Positions 34,644-42,260 of a DNA stretch of 44,673 nucleotides are shown in pieces. This DNA is from Achromobacter veterisilvae (lineage in GTDB: Bacteria > Pseudomonadota > Gammaproteobacteria > Burkholderiales > Burkholderiaceae_B), in contig NZ_UFQC01000046.1 of NCBI RefSeq assembly GCF_900496975.1, forward strand, positions 1-44,673, written 5' to 3'. The notes under the pieces were generated by a model. That model was given only the letters and a program-made list of their open reading frames with translations, made no database searches and had not been told where the DNA came from. Each line of letters opens with the position of its first letter. Positions within the stretch are counted from its first letter, which is position 1. A program made the translations under genes and the position numbers.

Positions 34644-35252
34644 TCAGCGTCGAGGCCGCGCGGCGCCAATGGCCGGCGCGCCTGCCTGCGGCTTGACCAG
34701 GAGGCCATTGAGCACGATTTCGTAGAACTCGGTGAAGGCGGCGCCAATCGAAAGACCGGTTTCCTCCAGGAATCGCTGATTCCTCAAGCGGTGAGCCGCT
34801 CCGAGGATCGCTTCCGAGATCACCCTCGGATTGTGCGGCACGAGCAGCCCCTGGCGCACGCCATCGTCGATCATGTCTTCCAGGCCGCGCACCCGCGCCA
34901 ACTGATAGGCGTCGAAAACCGCGCGGCCACTCTCCGTCGAATCGAGATCCGTCAACGCCGCCTTGCTCAGGCCCGATGCGTTCAAGGTTGCGCGCAAATA
35001 CGTGGCAATCGCCTTGGCGCCGTCGGCTTCGCCGCGCGCCGCGGCAAATCCCTTTTCCAGATTCGCGTCCAGCACCTGCCGGCAAATATTGACGAAGAGT
35101 TCTTCTTTGGTGGCGGCAATTTCGTATATGCGCCTGCGCGAACATTGCATGCGTTGCGCAATGTCGGCAATCGTCAGGGAAGACACGCCTTCGACGATCA
35201 GCAACGCCGTCAGTTCCTTGAGGAAAACTTCTTCGGTACGCCGCTTGGCCAT
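34644..35252 (-). CDS. TetR-family repressor
   Basis: A 202-residue regulator. The helix-turn-helix is at about 10-55 (EVFLKELTALLIVEGVSSLT, then IADIAQRMQCSRRRIYEIAA), followed by an all-helical ligand domain. I start it at the ATG at 35252 (MAKRRTEEVFLKEL), 25 codons inside a longer frame. It is divergent from the acyl-CoA ligase operon, and the 183-bp gap holds a palindrome nearer to tetR and two large inverted repeats nearer to the operon. The usual arrangement would be repression of the operon, released by an acyl-CoA or free acid. The ligand is not known. Confidence 0.9.
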   Translation of the reverse strand: MAKRRTEEVFLKELTALLIVEGVSSLTIADIAQRMQCSRRRIYEIAATKEELFVNICRQVLDANLEKGFAAARGEADGAKAIATYLRATLNASGLSKAALTDLDSTESGRAVFDAYQLARVRGLEDMIDDGVRQGLLVPHNPRVISEAILGAAHRLRNQRFLEETGLSIGAAFTEFYEIVLNGLLVKPQAGAPAIGAARPRR

Positions 35253-35312
35253 GTATCGCCGCTTGCCTTTGAATGTGAAAAACAGGATTGGTGAAGACGG
35301 GAATTCTACGAC

Positions 35313-35333
35313 GCCTAGGTAAAACACCTAGGC
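35313..35333. promoter_or_regulatory. Perfect palindrome near tetR (operator candidate)
   Basis: GCCTAGGT-AAAAC-ACCTAGGC is an 8-bp perfect inverted repeat with a 5-nt centre, about 60 bp before the tetR start codon. Size (21 bp) is right for a TetR-family operator. It differs in sequence from the TCGGTAC repeats, so it may bind a different protein or set tetR autoregulation. Confidence 0.55.
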
Positions 35334-35347
35334 TGCAAACCATTATT

Positions 35348-35420
35348 TCGGTACTAATTATATTGACACAGTACCGTTTGTCATCTCAAATCGGTACCAG
35401 AAAACAATATTAAGTACCGA
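35348..35420. promoter_or_regulatory. Two identical-geometry inverted repeats around the ligase promoter
   Basis: Site 1: TCGGTACT (35348-35355), 14 nt, AGTACCGT (35370-35377). Site 2: TCGGTACC (35391-35398), 14 nt, AGTACCGA (35413-35420). The two sites are offset by exactly 43 bp, about four helical turns. A -35 TTGACA (35363-35368) lies inside site 1, and a -10-like TCAAAT (35386-35391) sits 17 bp later, touching site 2. Occupying the sites would block the promoter of the operon at 35436. Assignment to the adjacent TetR is inferred. Confidence 0.65.
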
Positions 35421-35435
35421 ACAGATGGAGACAGA

Positions 35436-37007
35436 ATGCGGCCCTCCCCGAACTCCCTGTATGAAGGCGCCACCGTCGCGTCCTTGTACCTCTCTGCATT
35501 CAAGGCGTTTCCCGAGACGCCGGCCATCGTCTCCAACGAGAAAACCGTCACCTATTCGCAACTGGAAGCACAGTGCTACCGCATTGCGCGCCTCCTGCGC
35601 GCCAAGGGACTGAAAAGACAGGATGCCGTCGCCTTTCTCGTCGGAAACCGAACCGAAGCCATCATCGCCATCATCGCCGCGCAATTCATCGGCTTGAAAT
35701 CGGTATCGCTGCATCCGATGGCCTCGGAGGAAGACCACGCTTTCGTGCTGCAGGATGCGCAGGTGAAGGCCCTGGTGGTGGACAACGGCAAGTACGCGCA
35801 GCGCGCCCTGGCCATTGAGGCGCGCGGCATCGTTCCGCTGATCCTGCCTCTTGACGGCGACACCCGCGGCGCCGGTCTTTTCGACGAAGCGGCGACGATG
35901 GATGGCGGCGATCTTGCCCTGGACGCCCGCCCCGGCGATATCACCAAGCTGTCCTACACCGGCGGCACGACCGGCCGATCCAAGGGGATCCTGCATTCCC
36001 ATCGCACCGCGGTCACCATGGTGCTCCAGATGCTGGCCGCGTATGAATGGCCCGAACGCATCAGGTATCTCGTGACCACGCCTATCTCGCATGCGGCGGG
36101 CGGTTTGATTCTGCCTGTCTTCATCCGAGGCGGCACGGTGTACCTGAGCGAGAAATTCACGCCTGTCGACTTTCTCGAACGAGTGCGGCGGCATCGCATC
36201 AACTTCACCTTCCTTGTGCCGACCCAGATCTACGGCCTGCTGGATCATCCGGGGTTGGCCAACGGCGACTGCTCCAGCCTTGAACTGGCGCTCTATGGCG
36301 CGGCCCCCATCGCGCCCTCCAGGCTGCTGGAAGCGCTGCGCAAGATCGGACCGGTTTTTGGCCAACTGTATGGCCAGGCCGAAGCGCCCATGACCATCTG
36401 CTACCTGCGCAAGCAGGACCACGACCCCGCGCGTCCCGGGTTGCTGGGCTCCTGCGGCAAGCCCGTGACCGGCAATCAGGTCAAGCTGCTCGACCAGGAC
36501 CTGCGGGAAGTGCCGCTAGGCGAAATCGGTGAACTGTGCGTGCGCAGCCCGCTCATCATGAACGGCTACCTGAACCGGCCGGAGGAGGATGAAAAGGTCT
36601 TCGCCGGAGATTGGCTGCACACCGGCGACATGGCCCGCATGGATGGGGACGGTTATCTGTACATCGTCGACCGTGTGAAGGACATGATCATTACGGGCGG
36701 CTTCAACGTCTACCCCAGCGAAGTCGAGAACTGCCTGGCGCTGCATCCCGGTATCGCGATGTCCGCCGTCATTGGCGTGCCCGACGAGAAATGGGGCGAA
36801 GCCGTTACCGCGATCGTGGTGCTCAAGCCCGGCGCGAATGCCGACGAGACCGAGATCATCCAATACGTCACGCAAAAAAAAGGCGTGGTGAATGCGCCCA
36901 AAACCGTGGTGTTCGAAAGCCAGCTTCCCCTCACCGCGTTGGGAAAGATCGACCGCAAGACCCTCAGAAGAAAGTACTGGGCCGACCAGGGACGCCAAGT
37001 TAGCTGA
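35436..37007 (+). CDS. Acyl-CoA ligase (AMP-forming)
   Basis: A 523-residue adenylate-forming enzyme that would activate a carboxylic acid with ATP and CoA. The P-loop is SYTGGTTGRSKG (173-184). The AMP-binding region ALYGAAPIAPSRLLEALRKI is followed by YGQAEAPMT, the hinge is YIVDRVKDMIITGGFNVYPS, and the catalytic lysine is K504 in GKIDRKTLRRK. The pattern is that of medium/long-chain or aromatic acid ligases; the acid cannot be named. GGAG lies 5 nt before the ATG. It is the first gene of a four-gene operon read divergently from tetR, with operator-like repeats upstream. Confidence 0.9.
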   Translation: MRPSPNSLYEGATVASLYLSAFKAFPETPAIVSNEKTVTYSQLEAQCYRIARLLRAKGLKRQDAVAFLVGNRTEAIIAIIAAQFIGLKSVSLHPMASEEDHAFVLQDAQVKALVVDNGKYAQRALAIEARGIVPLILPLDGDTRGAGLFDEAATMDGGDLALDARPGDITKLSYTGGTTGRSKGILHSHRTAVTMVLQMLAAYEWPERIRYLVTTPISHAAGGLILPVFIRGGTVYLSEKFTPVDFLERVRRHRINFTFLVPTQIYGLLDHPGLANGDCSSLELALYGAAPIAPSRLLEALRKIGPVFGQLYGQAEAPMTICYLRKQDHDPARPGLLGSCGKPVTGNQVKLLDQDLREVPLGEIGELCVRSPLIMNGYLNRPEEDEKVFAGDWLHTGDMARMDGDGYLYIVDRVKDMIITGGFNVYPSEVENCLALHPGIAMSAVIGVPDEKWGEAVTAIVVLKPGANADETEIIQYVTQKKGVVNAPKTVVFESQLPLTALGKIDRKTLRRKYWADQGRQVS

Positions 37008-37055
37008 CCTACATCCCGTCCATGGGCAGGCCTTCAGGCAACCAAGGAGACAACG

Positions 37056-38036
37056 ATGCGCATCAGACACTGCCTTTTCAAAGCATGCCTTTTGACTCTC
37101 GGCATGGTTAGCGTGAATCTTCATGCACAGGAGACCTACCCGAACCGGCCCATCAAGTTCGTCATTCCCTTCGCACCGGGAGGTGTCACAGACCTGACGG
37201 GCCGCACCTTCGCGAAGTACGTGTCCGAAGCGCTGAAGCAACCGCTCATCACGGAAAACAAACCCGGCGCGGGCGCGCTCATCGGTGCGAACTACGTGGC
37301 GCGCGCCCCTTCCGACGGCTATACGATGCTGCTCGGGACCAATGTCACCCACGCGATCAACCCGCAATTGATGGCGTCCACGCCCTATGACCCGATCAAG
37401 GACTTCCAGCCCGTGGCGATGTTCGGGCTCAATGGCAACGTGCTGGTCGTCAATGCCTCATTTCCCGCGAACGACTTCGATGCGTTCATCAAGTACGTCA
37501 AGGAGAAGCCCGGCGACATCAACTACGCCTCGGGCAGCGTTGGCAGCTCCGCCCACCTGGCCGCGGAGTTGCTGAAGCAGGAAGTCAAGGGCCTGGATTA
37601 CATGCACGTGCCCTACAACGGCCCCTCCGAAGCCATGTCGGCCTTGATCGGCGGCCACGTGGATTTCATGTTCGCCAACATCGGGGCGGCGATCACCCAG
37701 ATCAAGTCCGGAAAGATCAAGGCCATCGCGGTCACCACAGCCAAACGCGAGGCACAGTTGCCGGACGTGCCCACCATCGCCGAGTCGGGCGTGCCCGGAT
37801 TCGAAGTCGTGGGCTGGATGGCTGCCTTCTTGCCGAAAGGCGCGCCGCCCGAAGTCACGGCACGCCTGAACCAGGTCATCAATGACGCGCAGGCCAATCC
37901 GGAGTTGCGCAAGACGCTGGATGCGGCCGCGCTCATTCCGGTGGTGGCAACGCCCGACGGCACGACGAAATTCGTGCAGGACGAATATGCGAAATGGGGC
38001 CGCGTCATTCGCGACGGCAACATCCCAAAACTGTGA
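37056..38036 (+). CDS. Bug/TctC-family periplasmic binding protein
   Basis: A 326-residue binding protein of the tripartite tricarboxylate transporter type, a family greatly expanded in Bordetella relatives. The signal peptide ends at LHA-QETYP. Family stretches are RPIKFVIPFAPGGVTDLTGR, NKPGAGALIGANYVARAPSD, DINYASGSVGSSAHLAAELL and YNGPSEAMSALIGGHVDF. AAGGAGA stands before the ATG at 37056. No TctA/TctB membrane pair is in the window. Its place between the CoA ligase and the thiolase suggests it binds the acid that this operon degrades. Bug proteins usually bind carboxylates through a loop with ordered water. Confidence 0.92.
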   Translation: MRIRHCLFKACLLTLGMVSVNLHAQETYPNRPIKFVIPFAPGGVTDLTGRTFAKYVSEALKQPLITENKPGAGALIGANYVARAPSDGYTMLLGTNVTHAINPQLMASTPYDPIKDFQPVAMFGLNGNVLVVNASFPANDFDAFIKYVKEKPGDINYASGSVGSSAHLAAELLKQEVKGLDYMHVPYNGPSEAMSALIGGHVDFMFANIGAAITQIKSGKIKAIAVTTAKREAQLPDVPTIAESGVPGFEVVGWMAAFLPKGAPPEVTARLNQVINDAQANPELRKTLDAAALIPVVATPDGTTKFVQDEYAKWGRVIRDGNIPKL

Positions 38037-38050
38037 CCTCCGGACAGCTT

Positions 38051-39220
38051 ATGACACTCAATGGCAAAGCCTACATAGCGGGCGCATACGAGCATCCGAC
38101 CCGATATGCACCCGACAAGTCCGTTACCCAGTTGCATGCCGAGTGCGCGCTGGGCGCCCTGCGCGATGCGGGGTTGGATCTCAAGGACGTAGACGGCTAC
38201 TTCTGCGCGGGCGACGCGCCGGGCGGCAATCCCCTATCCATGGTGGAGTACCTGAACCTGGACCTGAAGTGGGTAGACGGCACCGAGCTAGGTGGATGCT
38301 CGTACATGGTACATGTGCGCCACGCTGCGCTCGCCATCGCGCAAGGCAAATGCTCGGTCGCCTTGATCACGCTGGCGGGCAAGCCCAAAAGCAGCGGCAT
38401 GGCGACGGGAACCGCGCCGCGCGAGCTGGGACCGGAACGGCCCGAAACGCCCTGGGACAGGCCCTATCGCTCCACCATCACCGGCATATACGGGATGCTC
38501 TCCCAACGCCACATGCATGAGTACGGCACGACCTCCGCACAGCTCGCCGCCGTCAAGGTGGCCGCGGCGCATCATGCGCAACACAACGAGTTTGCGGCGT
38601 TGCGCAAGCCGGTCACCGTCGAGGACGTGCTGGCGTCGCCCATTATTGCCAGTCCGTTGCACCGCCTGGATTGCTGCGTCATCACGGACGGCGGTGGCGC
38701 GCTGGTACTGACGAGTCCGGAGATCGCCCGGAGCCTGTCACGGCCTCTCGTCAAGCTGATCGGGGCCGGCGAGAGCATCAAGACCAGCCGGGGCGGCTAC
38801 ATCGAGCTCACCGCCTCGGGCGCCGTCACAAGCGGCAAGCTGGCGTTCGCCGAAGCAGGCGTCGCGCCCGGCGACGTCAACTACGCCTCCCTCTACGACA
38901 ACTTCACCATCATGGTGTTGATGCAGTTGGAGGACCTGGGATTCTGCAAGAAGGGGCAGGCCGGCCCCTACGTAGCCGAAGGCAATTTGATCTCCGGCCG
39001 GGGCCAACTGCCTTTCAATACGGACGGTGGGGGGCTGTGCAACAACCATCCCTCAAATCGGGGGGGCATGACGAAAGTGATCGAAGCCGTGCGCCAACTC
39101 CGTGGTGAAGCGCATCCCGCCGTGCAAGTCCCCGGTTGCAATCTCGCGCTGGCTGCCGGGCCCGGTTTGGTCATGGGGGTCGCCCATGCGCATTCCACTC
39201 TGATTTTCGAACGGGAGTAA
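38051..39220 (+). CDS. Thiolase-family protein, SCP2/Ltp2-like
   Basis: A 389-residue protein of the lipid-transfer (SCP2) thiolase group. A Cys is present near the nucleophile position (C83 in ELGGCSYMVHV), and the usual His motif appears as NNHPSNRGGM (H333). The motif that reads NEAF or HDCF in true thiolases is YDNF here (282-285). Relatives that pair with DUF35 proteins, such as Ltp2, are retro-aldol lyases on beta-hydroxyacyl-CoA and use tyrosines, so this may be a lyase rather than a thiolase. The start at 38051 gives MTLNGKAYIAGAYEHPTR, the normal N-terminus. It is followed after 3 nt by the DUF35 gene, its expected partner. Confidence 0.87.
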   Translation: MTLNGKAYIAGAYEHPTRYAPDKSVTQLHAECALGALRDAGLDLKDVDGYFCAGDAPGGNPLSMVEYLNLDLKWVDGTELGGCSYMVHVRHAALAIAQGKCSVALITLAGKPKSSGMATGTAPRELGPERPETPWDRPYRSTITGIYGMLSQRHMHEYGTTSAQLAAVKVAAAHHAQHNEFAALRKPVTVEDVLASPIIASPLHRLDCCVITDGGGALVLTSPEIARSLSRPLVKLIGAGESIKTSRGGYIELTASGAVTSGKLAFAEAGVAPGDVNYASLYDNFTIMVLMQLEDLGFCKKGQAGPYVAEGNLISGRGQLPFNTDGGGLCNNHPSNRGGMTKVIEAVRQLRGEAHPAVQVPGCNLALAAGPGLVMGVAHAHSTLIFERE

Positions 39221-39223
39221 CGC

Positions 39224-39634
39224 GTGAACCGCCAAAGCGAGCTTTCCACCTACCTGAACGATCCCTATGCCCAGGCCTACCCGGAAACCGCTCCATTCTG
39301 GGCCGCCGCGGAACGGGGGCAATTGCTTCTGAGAACCTGCAATCAATGCAACCGCGCCCATTGGTATCCGCGCATCGTATGCCCGCTATGCGCCAGTGAC
39401 GACACGGACTGGAAGCCTGCAAGCGGCCAAGGCAGTCTCTATGCGTTCAGCATCATCGAACGCGCCGATCCGCCCTACGCACTAGCCTATGTCGAACTGG
39501 ACGAGGGTCCGATCATCTTGAGCAATCTCGTCGACTGCGATATTCGCGCCGCGAAGATCGGACAGCGGGTATCCGCCGTATTCCGGCAAACGCCGGATGG
39601 CCGATACGCGCCCTTTTTTACACGCCTTGCGTAG
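39224..39634 (+). CDS. DUF35 zinc-ribbon/OB-fold protein
   Basis: A 136-residue acyl-CoA-associated protein. The N-terminal rubredoxin-like zinc ribbon has C39, C42, C53 and C56 (CNQC and CPLC); the rest is an OB fold (SLYAFSIIERADPPYALAYV). DUF35 proteins form complexes with SCP2-type thiolases and help bind the acyl-CoA. It starts with GTG at 39224, preceded by CGGGAG, only 3 nt after the thiolase gene, so the two are coupled. It is the last gene of the operon. Confidence 0.9.
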   Translation: MNRQSELSTYLNDPYAQAYPETAPFWAAAERGQLLLRTCNQCNRAHWYPRIVCPLCASDDTDWKPASGQGSLYAFSIIERADPPYALAYVELDEGPIILSNLVDCDIRAAKIGQRVSAVFRQTPDGRYAPFFTRLA

Positions 39635-39659
39635 GCCGCGAGCTTCTCTCGTCTCTCCA

Positions 39660-39698
39660 AACGAAAACCTCTGCAAATCACCGTACGATTTGCAGAGG
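39660..39698 (-). terminator. Rho-independent terminator of the amino-acid binding protein gene
   Basis: CCTCTGCAAATC (39668-39679) and GATTTGCAGAGG (39687-39698) are a perfect 12-bp inverted repeat with loop ACCGTAC. On the minus strand it is followed by TTTTCGTTT. It lies 49 nt past the stop of the gene at 39747 and between two convergent transcription units. Confidence 0.85.
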
Positions 39699-39746
39699 CC
39701 GGAGGTTCGTCGCACTATGGCCCGCAGCGGGGCATAGCGCGCGGGA

Positions 39747-40772
39747 TCAGCGGATCGGCCACGGATACATGGCGCCGCCCTGGCTCCACAGCGCGTTCGT
39801 GCCGCGCTGCAAGCCCAGCTTGCTGTCCTTGCCCACGTTGCGTTCGAAGACTTCGCTGTAGTTGCCCACGGCCTTGATCGCGTTGTAGGCCCACTTTTCG
39901 TCCAGGCCCATGTTCTTGCCGGCGCCCGGCGTCACGCCCAGGATGCGCGAGATGTTGGGGTTGTTGCTCTTGAGCATCTCGTCCACGTTCTTCTGCGTGA
40001 TGCCGTATTCCTCGGCCTCCATCAGCGCGAACAGCGTCCAGCGCACGATGCCCAGCCAGTTCTCGTCGCCCTGGCGCACCATCGGGCCCAGCGGTTCCTT
40101 GGAGAAGCGTTCCGGCAGGATTTCGTAGTCGTCCGGGTTGGCGACCTGCGTGGCGCGCACGGCGGCAAGCTGCGAGGCGTCGTCGGTGAAGGCGTCGCAG
40201 CGGCCGGATTCGAAGGCGCGCACCACTTCGGTGACCTTGTCGATCACGACCGGCTTGAATTCGATGTTGTTGGAGCGGAACCAGTCGGCCAGGTTGAGTT
40301 CGGTGGTGGTGCCCGGCTGCACGCAGACCGTGGCGCCGTTGAGTTCCTTGGCGCTTTTCACGCCCAGCTTCTTGTTCACCAGGATGCCCTGGCCGTCGTA
40401 GAAGCTGGCGGCGACGGCCGACAGGCCCAGCGAGGTATCGCGCGTCTGGGTCAGCGTGACGGTGCGCAGCAGCACGTCCACCTCGCCCGATTGCAGCGCG
40501 GTGAAGCGCTGCTGGGTGGACAGCGCGGTTCCCTTGAATTTGGTCGGATCACCGAACACGGCCGCGGCGACGGCGCGGCAGATGTCCGCGTCCATGCCTT
40601 CCCATTCGCCCTTGCTGTTCGTCGCGGAGAAGCCCGAGACCCCGTCGGTCAGGCCGCACTGCACGAATCCCTTTTTCTTCACCGCGTCCAGGGTGGGACC
40701 GGCCACCGCCGCCTGGGACGCGCAAGCCAGGGCGATAGCGCCGGCTGCAAACAAGATAGACCGCTTCATCAT
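39747..40772 (-). CDS. General amino-acid ABC importer binding protein, AapJ/BztA-like
   Basis: A 341-residue periplasmic binding protein. The signal peptide is KRSILFAAGAIALACASQAA, cut near AVA-GPTLD. The mature part starts LDAVKKKGFVQCGLTDGVSG and continues with WEGMDADICRAVAAAVFGD, NGATVCVQPGTTTELNLADW and NYSEVFERNVG, all typical of AapJ/BztA. AGGAG before the ATG pair at 40772/40769 supports this start; the frame runs on upstream but loses the signal peptide logic. Permease and ATPase genes (aapQMP order) normally follow, but here a terminator and then a convergent gene follow instead. In this family a hairpin often stands between J and Q, but the next genes are absent. Confidence 0.93.
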   Translation of the reverse strand: MMKRSILFAAGAIALACASQAAVAGPTLDAVKKKGFVQCGLTDGVSGFSATNSKGEWEGMDADICRAVAAAVFGDPTKFKGTALSTQQRFTALQSGEVDVLLRTVTLTQTRDTSLGLSAVAASFYDGQGILVNKKLGVKSAKELNGATVCVQPGTTTELNLADWFRSNNIEFKPVVIDKVTEVVRAFESGRCDAFTDDASQLAAVRATQVANPDDYEILPERFSKEPLGPMVRQGDENWLGIVRWTLFALMEAEEYGITQKNVDEMLKSNNPNISRILGVTPGAGKNMGLDEKWAYNAIKAVGNYSEVFERNVGKDSKLGLQRGTNALWSQGGAMYPWPIR

Positions 40773-41193
40773 TGCCTCTCCTGAGATGGATGCCGCGCCG
40801 GCTTGTAAGCCGGCTGCGGTTGAAACCGAGCCCTGCTTTACGGGGCCGGCCGCCAGATTAAGCGATGTCCACGGCGTGAACAACGCGACGCTGCCTAGTG
40901 GAAACCCGAGGAGAAATGACGGCTTGCCCCTGGGTTTCTCCGCTGTCCGGTGATCGAACTTTATCGCCCCATCATACGGCGCGGACGTCTTCCCTTGCGT
41001 GCCATACTTTTTTTGCGCTTTGGCCATCGCCGCCATGGCCGCCAACGCAAAAAATGCCCCGTGCCGCGCGTACTTGCTGCTCCCAACGGAGCGCTCTTTG
41101 CCTTGGGGCGGCCCGACGGAAAAAAAAGAGCATGCCAGCTCGACGTCCGGACGCGCATTCCTAGTCGGCCGATTCATGGAGGAGACAAATTCC
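40773..41193. other. Divergent intergenic region, aapJ-like gene and Bug operon
   Basis: 421 bp without a convincing gene. A palindrome GCCGGCTT-GT-AAGCCGGC (40797-40814) stands in the leader of the minus-strand gene. A T-run (CATACTTTTTTTGCGC near 41006) and two A-runs (near 41046 and 41120) are the only AT-rich spots. Frames crossing it on the plus strand have no ribosome site and look like extensions of the Bug gene. Confidence 0.5.
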
Positions 41194-42213
41194 ATGGCAT
41201 ATGCAAGCAAACCGGGGGCTCGCCGCCTTGCGGCACCCCCTCGCCGTCACACCCTGAAGACCCTGTTGTGCGCCGTCCTCGCCATGGCGGGACTGGCCGC
41301 CGGCTCCGCCCACGCGGCGGACGACTGGCCAAGCAAGCCCATCAAGATCATCGTGCCCTACACGCCCGGCGGATCGACCGACATCGTCACCCGCATCGTG
41401 ATGGAAAAACTGGGCCCGCGCCTGAAGCAGACCATCGTCGTCGAGAACCGGCCCGGGGCCAACAGCAGCGTGGGTTCGGCCATCGCCGCCAAGGCGGAGC
41501 CGGACGGCTACACCTTCCTGTCCATGCTGCCGGCCTACATCATCAACTTCCACCTGTACAAGCTGACCTACAGCCCGGCCGACCTGACGCCGGTGGTGCA
41601 GATGGCGGACCTGCCCCTGTTCCTGTTCGTGGCCAACGACCTGCCGGTGAAGACGGTGGCGGACCTGGTCGCCTACGCGCGCAAGAATCCGGACAAGCTG
41701 ACCTACGCCTCCAGCGGCAACGGGTCCAGCGCGCACCTGACCGGCGCCGACTTCGCCCTGCAAAACAAGATCACGATGACGCACGTGGCCTACAAGGGCA
41801 GCGCCCCCATCCTGACCGACCTGCTGGGCGGGCGCGTGTCCATGGTGTTCGATCCCATCCTGGTTCCGATGCAGTACGTGAAGCAGAACCGGCTGAAGGC
41901 CCTGGCGTTCACCGGCAAGGAACGGTGGCCGACCGAGCCCGGGATTCCCACCATGGAGGAAGCCGGCCTGCCCGGCTTCGTCACGGGCTCCTGGGCCGGC
42001 CTGATGGCTCCCGCCAACACGCCCAAGCCCATCATCGAGCGCATGGCGCGCGAAATCAGCGAGATCGTCAAGGAACCCGACGTCAGGCAGAAGTTCCTGG
42101 ACGCGGGCTTCCTGCCGGCGGGCGGCACCACCGGGCAGTTCGCGACGCTGATGGAGAAAGACTCGGCGCGGTACGCCGAGATCATCAAGCAGGCGCGCAT
42201 CACAGTGAATTGA
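41194..42213 (+). CDS. Bug/TctC-family periplasmic binding protein, pca-linked
   Basis: A 339-residue tripartite tricarboxylate transporter-type binding protein. The signal peptide is LKTLLCAVLAMAGLAAGSAH, ending AHA-ADDWP. Family stretches are KPIKIIVPYTPGGSTDIVTR, NRPGANSSVGSAIAAKAEPD and YASSGNGSSAHLTGADFALQ. I choose the ATG at 41194, with GGAGGAGA 9 nt upstream; an ATG at 41176 overlaps that ribosome site. No TctA/TctB genes are present. It is first in an operon with pcaI, pcaJ and an IclR regulator, so the ligand may be an aromatic acid or beta-ketoadipate-type dicarboxylate. That ligand is inference. Confidence 0.92.
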   Translation: MAYASKPGARRLAAPPRRHTLKTLLCAVLAMAGLAAGSAHAADDWPSKPIKIIVPYTPGGSTDIVTRIVMEKLGPRLKQTIVVENRPGANSSVGSAIAAKAEPDGYTFLSMLPAYIINFHLYKLTYSPADLTPVVQMADLPLFLFVANDLPVKTVADLVAYARKNPDKLTYASSGNGSSAHLTGADFALQNKITMTHVAYKGSAPILTDLLGGRVSMVFDPILVPMQYVKQNRLKALAFTGKERWPTEPGIPTMEEAGLPGFVTGSWAGLMAPANTPKPIIERMAREISEIVKEPDVRQKFLDAGFLPAGGTTGQFATLMEKDSARYAEIIKQARITVN

Positions 42214-42260
42214 ACGCGGCGGGGCGCGCCGGCCGCGCTCCGCCCGGACGGGACTTCATC

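Noticed and set aside
39660..39698. Terminator of the DUF35 operon on the plus strand
   Set aside because: The stem is followed by T residues only on the minus strand (TTTTCGTTT). On the plus strand CCGGAGG follows, so it belongs to the amino-acid binding protein gene.
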